Source: CAYPNP01 sp964412195
Lineage (GTDB): Bacteria; Acidobacteriota; JAAYUB01
Assembly: GCA_964412195.1 (NCBI GenBank)
Contig: CAYPNP010000023.1
Coordinates: 1-64,000, forward strand
Reading direction: 5' to 3'
Length of the DNA: 64,000 nt
The notes below the pieces were generated by a model. That model did not search any database. It had not been told where the DNA came from and saw only the letters and a program-made list of their open reading frames with translations. The position numbers were made by a program, and so were the translations under genes. This document shows, piece after piece, positions 15,510-23,667 of the stretch (position 1 is its first letter; each line of letters begins with the position of its first letter).

Positions 15510-15670
15510 GACGACTCCTTCTTTATTTCCGGGGGAGCGGATCGTCCCCGCTCGCACCCGACGAGATTTTCAAATCGCGGGACGGGCACCCGTCCGCGCA
15601 CATTCCAAGGATGGCAAATGTTCGAAATGATTACGCACCGGGCTATCACAATGTTCCAAAAAGGAGAATT

Positions 15671-15793
15671 CTAATTCAACTCGCCGAGGACCTGCCGGAA
15701 GCGGTGGAGGACCGCCTGGCCGCCGATGACCATGTAGGGGATGCCCGTCCGGCGAAGTTCAGCGGCGGTTCTGGCGAGGAGCGCTTGGCACAC
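15671..15793 (-). pseudogene. Remnant of a nucleotidyltransferase (N-terminal piece with internal deletion)
   Basis: 40 codons reading 'AAELRRTGIPYMVIGGQAVL' and then 'HRFRQVLGELN'. The first part is the canonical start of a MNT/AbiEii-like nucleotidyltransferase (GG motif). The metal-binding DxD region that should follow about 10 residues later is missing. The last residues look like the C-terminus of such a protein, so a large internal deletion probably fused the two ends. A GTG at 15793, overlapping the upstream gene, is the likely former start. Inactive as it stands. Confidence 0.6.
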
Positions 15794-15983
15794 TGTTGAC
15801 CATCCGGGCGACGTGGATGATGACGTCGATTCCTTCCAGCGGGTCCGCCGGAGGGAAGACTCCCAGCCGGCGGGCTTCTTCGTACATGGCATCGGCGAGG
15901 TGGAGATTCTTCTCCAGGTCCGGCGGCTCCCGGCGGATCAGTTCCCGCTCGAACTCTTCCCACTTTTTTCGATCCCGGATCAT
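15759..15983 (-). CDS. Small protein formerly paired with the nucleotidyltransferase
   Basis: 74 residues, highly charged and helical ('MIRDRKKWEEFERELIRREP'), ending 'DVIIHVARMVNS...'. It overlaps the nucleotidyltransferase remnant by about 35 nt. Small helical proteins encoded immediately before nucleotidyltransferases are common two-gene modules, possibly toxin-antitoxin-like, so this is probably the surviving partner of a decayed pair. No domain recognised. Confidence 0.5.
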   Translation of the reverse strand: MIRDRKKWEEFERELIRREPPDLEKNLHLADAMYEEARRLGVFPPADPLEGIDVIIHVARMVNSVPSAPRQNRR

Positions 15984-16106
15984 GCTCGCCCGCCTCCGAA
16001 GTTGGCTTATTATACGCTGAAAAGGCCTTGAATTGAGCATTCATTCGAGGTTTTGGCCCTGCGCAATCCATGAACTGTTCCGCTCCAGATCTCCACATCT
16101 CCGCCG

Positions 16107-16338
16107 ATTCACCCATTCACCCATTCACCCATTCACCGTTGGATCGTGCGGATGGAACGTCCGCGCTCCGGCTTTCTCTGCGCCTCTGCCCCTCTGCGGC
16201 CCCTGCGTGAACTTCTTGATCCGATTACGATGACGAGCACGATTACGATTACGATCGATGAGTACGATCGGGTATTAACCATGGTCTATGGTCCATGGTC
16301 CATGGTCCATGGTCGGATCGGCGGTCACCGGTCACCCG
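16107..16338. repeat. Cluster of period 6-8 arrays in a gene-free stretch
   Basis: In order: CCCATTCA units (16107-16138), CTCTGCGCC/CCTCTGCGG units near 16176-16205, GATTACGATGACGAGCACGA units (16222-16270), CCATGGT units (16279-16316) and CACCGGT units (16323-16338). The stretch 15984-16395 contains no other feature I can support. The families match those at 13546, 37395, 32290 and 1152. Confidence 0.8.
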
Positions 16339-16395
16339 TCATCTGTCGACTTGAAGTATAATGGCCTGCGATCTGCTGGTCCGGAGGAGGTCCCC

Positions 16396-16941
16396 GTGGG
16401 CCGGATCCACCCGCCCCCGCCCGTGAAACTCTTCTGCGGCGCGCTCACCGCCGGGGGCGTGCCGTGGGGCGACGTCCGCGCGGCGCTCGAGGCCGCCTTC
16501 GGGCCCGCCGACACCGAGAGCGAGGCGTTCCCCTTCTCCTTCACCGAATACTACCGCGACGAGACCGGCCCCGACATCACCCGCCGGTTCCTCGCCTTCC
16601 GCGACCTGGCCGACCCCGCCGCGCTGGCCGGCCTGAAGATCCGCACCAACGCCCTGGAGGAGGAATTCGCCGCGCGGTTCCGCCTCGGGGTCCCCCGCCC
16701 CGTCAACCTGGACCCCGGCTACCTGGAGCAGGCCAAGGTGGTCCTGGCCAGCACCAAGAACTTCGCCCACCGGATCTACCTCCGCGACGGGATCTGGGCC
16801 GAGGTCACCCTCCACTTCCAGGGCGGCGCCTGGCAGGAGCATCCCTGGACCTTCCCCGACTTCCGCAGCCCCGGCTACCGGCGCTGGTTCGAGGAGCTGC
16901 GCGAGCTCTACCGCCGGCAACTGCGCGCGGAGTCGCCGTGA
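16396..16941 (+). CDS. DUF4416 family protein
   Basis: 181 residues of unknown biochemical role. The family is recognised from 'PVKLFCGALTAG' at the N-terminus, 'TEYYRDETGP' and 'NLDPGYLEQAKVVLAS', with a C-terminal 'HPWTFPDFRS' region. GTG at 16396 follows GGAGGAGGT; a longer in-frame ATG at 16288 lies inside CCATGGT repeats and was rejected. It overlaps the following radical SAM gene by 4 nt (GTGA), so the two are expressed together, and the pairing suggests a joint modification or metabolic role. Confidence 0.85.
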   Translation: MGRIHPPPPVKLFCGALTAGGVPWGDVRAALEAAFGPADTESEAFPFSFTEYYRDETGPDITRRFLAFRDLADPAALAGLKIRTNALEEEFAARFRLGVPRPVNLDPGYLEQAKVVLASTKNFAHRIYLRDGIWAEVTLHFQGGAWQEHPWTFPDFRSPGYRRWFEELRELYRRQLRAESP

Positions 16942-18260
16942 CGCGAATCCTCCTGGTCAACCCCTGGATCGAAGAGTTCGGCGCGTTCGACCTGTGGCTT
17001 CGCCCGCTGGGGCTGCTCGAAACCGGGGCGATGCTGGAACGCGCCGGCGCCCGGGTGGAGCTGCTCGACTGCCTGGCGCGGGAGTTCTGCGGGGGAATGG
17101 ACCGGGCGTTCGGCACCGGCAAGTTTCCCTCTGTGCGGATCCCCAAGCCGGCCGCCCTGCGCTGGGTGCCGCGATACTACCGCCGCTACGGCCTGGCGGA
17201 GGACGCCTTCCGGGAGCGCCTGGCCGTGCGGACGCCGCCCGATTTTGTCCTCATCACCTGCACCATGACCTACTGGCACGGCGGAGCGTTTCACGCCGCC
17301 CACCTGCTGCGCGCGGCCTTCCCCGGCGCCCGGATCCTGCTGGGCGGCGTCTACGCGGCGCTCTGCCCGGAGCACGCGCAGGCTTCCGGGCTCTTCGACG
17401 ACGTGGTGCCGGACAAGGACCCGGCGGACGTGGCCGCCCGGCTGGCGGCGCTCACCGGCCTGCCCGTCCGCACCGGCGAAGACCTGGTCCCGGCCTGGCA
17501 GCTGTACGGCACGCGCCTGCGCCACGCCGCCGTGCTCACCGGCCGGGGCTGCCCGCTGCGCTGCACCTACTGCGCCACGCCCCACCTGCACGGCAACCTG
17601 AAGCGCCGGCCCCCGGCGGCAGTGGCGGAGGAGCTGGCGCGGACGGTCGCCGTGACCGGGGCGCGGGACATCGCCTTCTACGACGATGCGCTCCTGGTGG
17701 GCAAGGAGCACCACTTCCTCCCCCTGCTGGAGGAGATCCTCCGGCGCGGGATCCGGGCCCGCTTCCACCTGCCCAACGCCATCCACCCCCGGCTGCTGGA
17801 CGCCGAAACCTGCCGGCTGATGAAGGCCGCAGATTTCCGCACTGTCCGCCTCGCCTACGAGGGGATGGGCGAGTCGATGCGGGTGCGGTCCACCCACAAA
17901 GTCGACCGCGACGCCGTTGTCCGCGGGGCCAGGCTGCTGAAGGAAGCCGGCTTCACCGCCGCCGAGGTGGGCGCCTACATCCTCCACGGCCTCCCTGATC
18001 TGTCTTCCCAGGAGATCCGGGCCGACCTGGAGTTCGCCCACTCGCTGGGCGTCAAGCTGTTCCTCACGAGCTACTCACCCATCCCGCATACCTCTGATTT
18101 CGAGAAGGCGGCCGCCGCCTGGCCGGCGCTGCGGGACGAACCGCTGCTCCACAACAACACCCTGACCATGATCCGGGACTGGCCGGAGTACGTCCGGCTG
18201 AAGGACTACGCCGTGGAGCTCAACCGCCGGCTGGAACGCCCGCAGCGCCCGTGCCGCTGA
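16938..18260 (+). CDS. B12-binding-domain radical SAM protein
   Basis: 440 residues. The N-terminal ~190 residues form a B12-binding-like Rossmann domain ('ILLVNPW' start, 'LLGGVYAAL'). It lacks a clear DxHxxG cobalamin histidine motif. The radical SAM domain follows with C205-C209-C212 in 'GRGCPLRCTYC' for the [4Fe-4S] cluster. The arrangement is that of methylthiotransferase/BchE-like enzymes of unknown substrate. Translationally coupled to the DUF4416 gene. No ferredoxin-like C-terminal SPASM domain is visible. Function unassigned. Confidence 0.88.
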   Translation: MTRILLVNPWIEEFGAFDLWLRPLGLLETGAMLERAGARVELLDCLAREFCGGMDRAFGTGKFPSVRIPKPAALRWVPRYYRRYGLAEDAFRERLAVRTPPDFVLITCTMTYWHGGAFHAAHLLRAAFPGARILLGGVYAALCPEHAQASGLFDDVVPDKDPADVAARLAALTGLPVRTGEDLVPAWQLYGTRLRHAAVLTGRGCPLRCTYCATPHLHGNLKRRPPAAVAEELARTVAVTGARDIAFYDDALLVGKEHHFLPLLEEILRRGIRARFHLPNAIHPRLLDAETCRLMKAADFRTVRLAYEGMGESMRVRSTHKVDRDAVVRGARLLKEAGFTAAEVGAYILHGLPDLSSQEIRADLEFAHSLGVKLFLTSYSPIPHTSDFEKAAAAWPALRDEPLLHNNTLTMIRDWPEYVRLKDYAVELNRRLERPQRPCR

Positions 18261-18342
18261 AACTCCGTCCGGTTTGTCATCATCTTATCCCGAAGATTGT
18301 GATATTTTGGTCATAGATTCGGAATCAACAAAAGGAGAAGCC

Positions 18343-19311
18343 ATGACCAGACAGCGGTGGATCTATCTCCCATTCGGACTCCTGGCGGCGGTTCTCCTGC
18401 TGGCGGCTGCCGGCTGCCAGAGCAAACCCGCCCAGACCCCGGCCCAACAGCAGCCGCCCGTGACGGCCGCCCAGCCGCCCGCGGGGCCGTCGCCCGAGCA
18501 ACAGGCCCTGGAACAGAAAATCCAGGAGCAGGAAAAGCAGCTGGCCGACCTGGAGCAGCGCCTCAAGGACCAGGAGGAAGTGGACAAGCTGCGCGCCGAG
18601 CTGGACAGCCAAAAACGCCAGCTCGCCGAGATGAAGAAGCAGAGCGCCCAGGCGCAGGCCGCTCCGGCCGCCGGCCAGGCGCCCGAGACGGCGGCGCCGG
18701 CCCAGGCGCCGGCCGCCGCTCCGGCGGGTGAGGCCGCCGCTCCGGCGGCGTCCGAAGCCCCCGCGGCCGCGCCGGTGGAACGGGCGCCCAAGGCCAAGCC
18801 CGCCATCGTGCTGGCCGAGGGGACCCGGCTCGTGCTCCGCCTGCAGGGGCCCCTGAGTTCCAAGACCAACGTGACCGGCGACACCTTCGAGGGCTATCTG
18901 GAGAAGGCGGTCAAGGTGCAGGACGAGGTGGTCCTGCCAGTGGATACCCGCGTCACGGGCAGGGTGACGGAATCCGTGCCGTCCGGCAAGGTCAAGGGCC
19001 GGGCGCGGTTCGCCATCCAGCTGGAAGACGTGGAGTGGAAGGGGAAGATGGTGCCCATCTTGAGCAACCGGCTGGCCTTCGAGGCCGACCCCTCCACCAA
19101 GAAGGACGCCATCATCATCGGCGGCGGTTCCGGCCTCGGCGCCATCATCGGCGGCATCGCCGGCGGCAAGAAGGGCGCGGCCATCGGTGCGATCGTCGGC
19201 GGCGGCGCCGGCACGGCCGGCGTGCTCATGACCAAGGGGAAGGAAGTGGAATTCCCGGCGGAGACGAAGTTCGAATTTGAGTTGCAGAAAGACGTAACCC
19301 TTCCCCAGTAA
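18343..19311 (+). CDS. Lipoprotein with coiled coil and glycine-zipper segment
   Basis: 322 residues. Signal peptide with lipobox 'LAAAGC' (lipidation at about residue 25), then a Pro/Gln-rich linker. A coiled coil of about 60 residues rich in E/K/Q follows, then an Ala/Pro-rich stretch. A globular part starts at 'AEGTRLVLRLQGPLSSKT', and there is a glycine-zipper hydrophobic segment ('IIGGGSGLGAIIGGIAG') near the end. This suggests an envelope protein tethered to a membrane and able to insert or oligomerise through the zipper. ATG at 18343 follows AAAGGAGAAG. Function unknown. Convergent with the phosphatase gene across a long inverted repeat. Confidence 0.8.
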   Translation: MTRQRWIYLPFGLLAAVLLLAAAGCQSKPAQTPAQQQPPVTAAQPPAGPSPEQQALEQKIQEQEKQLADLEQRLKDQEEVDKLRAELDSQKRQLAEMKKQSAQAQAAPAAGQAPETAAPAQAPAAAPAGEAAAPAASEAPAAAPVERAPKAKPAIVLAEGTRLVLRLQGPLSSKTNVTGDTFEGYLEKAVKVQDEVVLPVDTRVTGRVTESVPSGKVKGRARFAIQLEDVEWKGKMVPILSNRLAFEADPSTKKDAIIIGGGSGLGAIIGGIAGGKKGAAIGAIVGGGAGTAGVLMTKGKEVEFPAETKFEFELQKDVTLPQ

Positions 19312-19320
19312 AACGCAACC

Positions 19321-19501
19321 GAACATTGAACATCGAACACTGAACATCGAACATCGAAGTCAAACTATAACCCTCGATCCGAAAAGCCCGTCAGGCAAAC
19401 CATCTGTCAAATGGTTTGCTTCGCGGACTTTGCGCCTTTGCGGTTTGATTGTCTCGGTTTGACTTCGATGTTCGATGTTCAATGTTCGATGTTCGGTGTT
19501 C
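19321..19501. repeat. 45-nt inverted arms of TTCGATG units spanning a convergent spacer
   Basis: Left arm 19321-19365 and right arm 19457-19501 are inverted copies with few mismatches, built of GAACATC / TTCGATG 7-nt units and both ending in the same GTTTGAC boundary. The ~90-nt loop holds a second hairpin (GCAAACCAT with ATGGTTTGC, 19395-19419) and a CTTTGCGCCTTTGCGG fragment of another family. The element begins 10 nt after one stop codon and ends 13 nt before the facing stop codon. It could act as a bidirectional terminator. Confidence 0.9.
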
Positions 19502-19513
19502 GTTCGAATCCCC

Positions 19514-20149
19514 TTAGAAAAGCTCCTCCGTCTTCGACGTCAGGTGGCAGCTCTCGTTGACTCGGGTCAGCGTGAAGCCCAGGCGCGGCTGGTGCTCCAC
19601 CACCGAGTATGAGCCGGTGTCCAGGTAGAACTTCCAGAACCAGTCGTGCTCCAGGCCTACCGCCGCGGCGAGAGCCGCCTTGACCACGCTGCGGTGGCTG
19701 ACCACCGCCACTGCCTCGCCGGCGTGGCGCTCGGCCAGCTTCCGCAGCCCGGCGCCGGCCCGCGCCAGCAGGTCCGCCAGGGACTCCCCGCCCGGGATGG
19801 CCAGCGTCTCGGGGGCGTAGACCCACCGCTGCCACAGCTCCGGCGTGCGCGTCTGGACATCCTCCTTGGCCTGGCCTTCCCACTCCCCCAGGCAGATGTT
19901 GTGGAACTCCTCCATCGGCCGGACCGCCAAGCCGCGGGCCTCCGCCAGCGGCCGGGCCGTCTCCTGGGCGCGGATCATGGGGCTGGAGTACACCGCGCGC
20001 AGCGGGACGTCCGCCAGCGCCGCCGCCAACTGGCGCGCCTGCGCGAGGCCGTTGTCGTTCAGGGGGATGTCGGTGCGCCCGCGGAAGATGTTGCGGACGT
20101 TCATCGCGGTCTCACCGTGGCGGATCAGGTAGAGCGTCGTGCGGGGCAT
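19514..20149 (-). CDS. Histidine phosphatase family protein (phosphoglycerate-mutase-like)
   Basis: 211-residue phosphatase of the RHG branch. R10-H11-G12 ('YLIRHGET') carries the phospho-accepting histidine. The second catalytic histidine is in 'AVVSHRSVV', and 'GEWEGQ' supplies the acid. It resembles CobC/GpmB-type phosphatases, but the substrate is not inferable. It starts inside the end of the upstream membrane-protein gene (38-nt overlap), implying co-translation. The stop sits next to the TTCGATG inverted repeat. Confidence 0.9.
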   Translation of the reverse strand: MPRTTLYLIRHGETAMNVRNIFRGRTDIPLNDNGLAQARQLAAALADVPLRAVYSSPMIRAQETARPLAEARGLAVRPMEEFHNICLGEWEGQAKEDVQTRTPELWQRWVYAPETLAIPGGESLADLLARAGAGLRKLAERHAGEAVAVVSHRSVVKAALAAAVGLEHDWFWKFYLDTGSYSVVEHQPRLGFTLTRVNESCHLTSKTEELF

Positions 20150-21233
20150 CGTCGGGCCTCCGGGTGAAGTAGTGCACCGCCTGGATGTAGAGCAGCGGGA
20201 ACAGGATGTAGGCCAGTTTCCGCAGCCCGTAGGCGGGGGTGTATTGCCAGCCGGCCGCGGCCATGGCGATGCCGGCGACCAGGGGCAGGGCCAGCCCCAG
20301 GGTGAACAGGCCGAGCAGCCGCTGGAAGGCGCTCAGGCGCTGGGGGGCCTGCCGGCGCTGGAGGTGCGTCATCATGGCCATCAGGCCGCCGACCGCCCCG
20401 CCGACCAGCAGGAGCATGAAGGCGTCGTTCAGGATCCGGAACACCGGGAAGAACCGGAGCAGCGCCGACGGGTCGGGCGAGCGGTCCAGCCGCTGGAGGA
20501 AATCCACGCCGACGTACAGGTAGGAAGCGTAGAGAATCCCCAGCACAGCCAGCAGCGTGCGGAGCACGAAATGGGGGCGGATCACGGGTGTCTCCGTGGG
20601 CGGCAGGAGCGTGCCCAGCGTCGCCACCACGGCCGGCAGGAAGCAGACCAGCAGCTCGATCCCCAGCAGCACCCCGCCGGCGCCCAGGCCGAATTCCGAC
20701 AGCAGGTAGGCGAGGTTGAGCTGGAAGAACGGCGTCAGCAGCGCCAGCAGGAGGAAGAGCGCCGCGCTGAGCCGCGACAGGACGCCTTCCGGGCGGAACA
20801 GGAAGAGGAAGTAGGCCGCCGCGGCCAGGAACACGATCTTGACCAGGACCTCGGCGAAGATGGCCACGTTAACCGGGTTCAGCACGGGCGCCGTCGTGGG
20901 GCCGCCATCATACGGGAGTTCCGAGACCCGCCCGCCGCGCTGCACTTCGAACGTATGCCGGCCGCCCGGCCGCTGGCCCATCTTGATGGCGTACAGGCGG
21001 TCGAGCAGGGAGTCGGGCTGGCTGTCGATGGCCTGGATGCGGTCGCCCTCGCGGAAGCCCGCCGCGGCCCAGCGGGAACCGGCCACCACGCCGATGACCT
21101 CGAGGTCCCGCCCGGCGGTCTGGCAGAAGATCCCGTGGTCCGGCCCGTCCACCTGGGCAAAGACCGTCAGGGCCAGCAGCACCGCCGCCAGCAGCAGGCC
21201 GCCGCCAAACCCGGCCCAGAGCATCCGCTGCAT
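20112..21233 (-). CDS. Multi-pass membrane protein with N-terminal PDZ-like domain
   Basis: 373 residues. One N-terminal membrane helix is followed by an extracytoplasmic PDZ-like segment ('VIGVVAGSRWAAAGFREGDRIQAID', with its short 'Q-A-G-R' lead-in). About seven to eight transmembrane helices then span residues 125-350. Such PDZ plus multi-TM proteins are often sensor N-termini, but no kinase or output domain is present here. GGAGGAGG lies before the ATG. Function unknown; it shares a transcript with the histidine phosphatase. Confidence 0.75.
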   Translation of the reverse strand: MQRMLWAGFGGGLLLAAVLLALTVFAQVDGPDHGIFCQTAGRDLEVIGVVAGSRWAAAGFREGDRIQAIDSQPDSLLDRLYAIKMGQRPGGRHTFEVQRGGRVSELPYDGGPTTAPVLNPVNVAIFAEVLVKIVFLAAAAYFLFLFRPEGVLSRLSAALFLLLALLTPFFQLNLAYLLSEFGLGAGGVLLGIELLVCFLPAVVATLGTLLPPTETPVIRPHFVLRTLLAVLGILYASYLYVGVDFLQRLDRSPDPSALLRFFPVFRILNDAFMLLLVGGAVGGLMAMMTHLQRRQAPQRLSAFQRLLGLFTLGLALPLVAGIAMAAAGWQYTPAYGLRKLAYILFPLLYIQAVHYFTRRPDDAPHDALPDPPR

Positions 21234-21258
21234 CGAGCCTCCTCCCCCGCCGGTCCGG

Positions 21259-22521
21259 TCAGTGCTCCGGCTTCGGCGCCGGGCGTCCGGACGCCTTTTC
21301 CACCGTTTGGAAGAACCGGAGGAAGTTCCCGCCCAGGATCTTCTGCACCTGCGCCTCGGTGAATCCCCGCTTCAGCAGGTGGTAGGTGACCAGCGGCAGG
21401 TCCTGGCAGCCGCGCATCCCCTCCGGCAGGTCAGAGATGCCGTCGAAATCCGAGCCGAGGCCGACGTGGTCCTCGCCCGCCACCTCGATCACGTGGGCGA
21501 TGTGGTCCACCAGCACGTCCACCGGGGGCCGCGGGATGGGATTCTTGGCGTTGAGCGCCTCGACCTCGCGGAAGTAGCCCTCCAGGTCGTTGTTAAACTT
21601 GGGCCGGATCTTGTCCAGCTCCGGCTTCAGCCGCGCCCGCCGCTCGTTGTTCAGCCGATCGTATTCGGCGCTCAGGAAGGCCGGGAAGAAATTGATGTCG
21701 ATGACGCCGCCGCGCTCGGCGATGGCCCGGATCAGGTCGTCGGGCAGGTTGCGCGGCGTGTCGCACAGGGCCCGGCAGCACGAGTGGGAGGCAAAGACCG
21801 GGGCCGAGCTGACGGCCAGGATGTCGCGTACTGTTGCGTCGCTGAGGTGCGACACGTCGATCATCATCCCCTGGCGGTTCATCTCGCGGATCACCGTCTC
21901 GCCCCACGGGCTGAGCCCGTCCCACTGGGCCTTGTCGGTGGAGGAGTCGCACAGGAAGTTGCTCTTCATGTGGCAGAGGGTGACGTAGCGGACGCCCAGC
22001 CGGTAGTAGAAGCGCAGCAGGTCCAGGCGGTCCTTGAGGATGGGCGTGGCGTCCTCCATGCCGAGGCAGAGGGAGGCCTTGCCGGCCCGGTGGTTGCGGA
22101 CGAGGTCTGCACTGGAGCGGGCCAGGGCCAGCTGGGCGGGGTGGCTGTCCACCTGTTCGAGGACCGCCTCGAGCTGCCCGATGGCCTCGGGCTCGGCGTC
22201 GGCGCCCTCGAGCCGGGGCGCGATGAAGAGGGCCATGAACTCGGCGTCCAGGCCGCCCTGGCGCATCTTGGCCAGGTCCACGTGGCCGTCGTCGTGCCAG
22301 GCGGTGAAGTCGAAGCCGGGCTTTTCCATCCGGCCGGGGCCGTCGCAGTGGGTGTCGATCACCAGGCTGCGGTGGGTCAGGGCCACCGCCCGCTGCCAGA
22401 GCTTGGCGTCCAGACCGGCGGGGACTGCCTTGTCGGACGAAGCAGCCGGGGCAGTTGCGAACGCGGCCGCGACGCCGCACAGCACCAGCAGGACCAGAAA
22501 CCACGGGCGCCAACGATTCAC
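21259..22521 (-). CDS. Membrane dipeptidase (peptidase family M19), secreted
   Basis: Zinc dipeptidase of the renal-dipeptidase type, 420 residues with an N-terminal signal segment ('FLVLLVLCGVAAAFA'). Metal-site motifs are present: 'DTHCDG' (HxD), 'CLGMEDA' (bridging Glu), 'DVSHLSD' and 'ASHSCCRALC' (His ligands) and 'GLGSDFDGI'. GTG at 22521 is preceded by AGGAGG; longer frames upstream run through repeats. Such enzymes hydrolyse dipeptides, including D-residue ones, outside the cytoplasm. Divergent from the catabolic gene train that begins at 22916. Confidence 0.92.
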   Translation of the reverse strand: MNRWRPWFLVLLVLCGVAAAFATAPAASSDKAVPAGLDAKLWQRAVALTHRSLVIDTHCDGPGRMEKPGFDFTAWHDDGHVDLAKMRQGGLDAEFMALFIAPRLEGADAEPEAIGQLEAVLEQVDSHPAQLALARSSADLVRNHRAGKASLCLGMEDATPILKDRLDLLRFYYRLGVRYVTLCHMKSNFLCDSSTDKAQWDGLSPWGETVIREMNRQGMMIDVSHLSDATVRDILAVSSAPVFASHSCCRALCDTPRNLPDDLIRAIAERGGVIDINFFPAFLSAEYDRLNNERRARLKPELDKIRPKFNNDLEGYFREVEALNAKNPIPRPPVDVLVDHIAHVIEVAGEDHVGLGSDFDGISDLPEGMRGCQDLPLVTYHLLKRGFTEAQVQKILGGNFLRFFQTVEKASGRPAPKPEH

Positions 22522-22646
22522 GGGGAAACCTCCTGGGCGGAATGGCAGACAAGGGATCATTTCACCACAAAAGACATCCGCACACCAAGGTGAAAGATCA
22601 GACACCGGGAAAGCCGCCCGGGTTCCAGCGCAATCACGGTCCGCCC

Positions 22647-22718
22647 GTAGTACCGGTCCGCCGGCCCGGGAACACCGCCTTCTCACGATTCTGTTCCGGG
22701 GCGGGCCGACCCGGACCA
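22647..22718. repeat. GTCCGCCGG palindrome family, inverted pair
   Basis: Left copy CCGGTCCGCCGGCCCGGG..., ending in AACA, and right copy starting TGTTCCGGGGC form an inverted pair with a ~18-nt loop. The same family is at 37253-37323 (pair) and 55295-55322 (single). Located in the divergent spacer 22522-22915. Confidence 0.75.
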
Positions 22719-22808
22719 CCCTTCGTCCCGCGTCCGGGGGCCGCGGTCTACGTCCCGGGGCCTCGGTGGACGAAGCCGGGCAAATTGACGGAATCACACG
22801 ATTTGCCA

Positions 22809-22837
22809 TTGATCCGAACAACTTGCGGGCGTATATT
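22809..22837 (+). promoter_or_regulatory. Candidate sigma-70 promoter of the catabolic gene train
   Basis: TTGATC (-35, 22809-22814) and TATATT (-10, 22832-22837) are separated by 17 nt. They lie about 80 nt before the ATG at 22916 and are the best matches in the spacer. The -35 hexamer is the same as that of the candidate tRNA-cluster promoter at 51250-51255. Confidence 0.5.
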
Positions 22838-22915
22838 CTGAAAATACCGAAAAATTCCATGGGATGCCGTCGGATTGCCAGCGATCCCAGGGAATGCAAT
22901 TTTCCAGGAGGTACC

Positions 22916-23665
22916 ATGCCGGTCGACGTTGAAAAGATCCTTCGCCCGACGGACACCCCCCTGCCTCCCTTCCCCCCCAAGCACATGACGCTGGCCGGCG
23001 GGGAGACGATGGTGGTCCGCCAGGTCGGCCGGGAGGAGATCCCGGCCATCCTGCCGCACGTGGAGGCCCTGATGCACGTGGAGCGGGACTTCTACGACAT
23101 CGTGGCCGCCCGCGTCTACGCAGAGCTGCTGTCCTACTACCGCCACCGCGTCGTGGACGAGTACGTCCTCATCGCCCAGATCGACGGAGAGCTCTCCGCC
23201 GTGGTCAACGGCCGGCGGATGGACGCGGACTACGGGATGTCCTACCACACCCTGTCCCTGCGCCGCGGCCTGCGGGTGGGCGCCCACGCCTTCGCCGCCA
23301 AGATGGAATACCACATGGACATCCTCGGCCAGAAGGAGGTCCTGATCGTGGCCGAATCCCCCATCGGCTTTCGCCGCTGGATGATCGAGTACAAGCTGGA
23401 GCAGCGGTTCCACATCCCCCACGAGCTGGGCGGATGCCCCTCCTGGTCCCTGACGCGGCCGCTGTTCGAAGCCGCCCGCGGCAGCCTGGTCGTCGGGCGG
23501 CGCCCCGTGCCGCCGGAGCTGCTGGAGCGGGCCATGCGCGCCATCCTGCCGCCGTCCGACCCGCCGAAGCCGCCGGCCGACCTGCTGGCCGCCACGCGGT
23601 CGCTCTACGACGCCACCGGCACGGCGCTCATGTCCCAGGGCTGGATCCTGGGCGGGAGGAAATGA
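22916..23665 (+). CDS. GNAT-like protein of unknown function, first gene of catabolic train
   Basis: 249 residues, cytoplasmic, no signal peptide or membrane segment. The middle part ('EIPAILPHVEALMHVERDFY...', 'VLIAQIDGELSAVVNGRRMD', then a helix and 'KEVLIVAESPIGFRRWM') resembles a GNAT acyltransferase fold. No clean acetyl-CoA pyrophosphate loop is visible, so I do not claim the activity. CCAGGAGG precedes the ATG. Its stop overlaps the next gene region, so it is co-translated with the thiolase-fold protein and the DUF35 protein. That makes an acyl-CoA-related role plausible. Confidence 0.65.
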   Translation: MPVDVEKILRPTDTPLPPFPPKHMTLAGGETMVVRQVGREEIPAILPHVEALMHVERDFYDIVAARVYAELLSYYRHRVVDEYVLIAQIDGELSAVVNGRRMDADYGMSYHTLSLRRGLRVGAHAFAAKMEYHMDILGQKEVLIVAESPIGFRRWMIEYKLEQRFHIPHELGGCPSWSLTRPLFEAARGSLVVGRRPVPPELLERAMRAILPPSDPPKPPADLLAATRSLYDATGTALMSQGWILGGRK

Positions 23666-23667
23666 CC

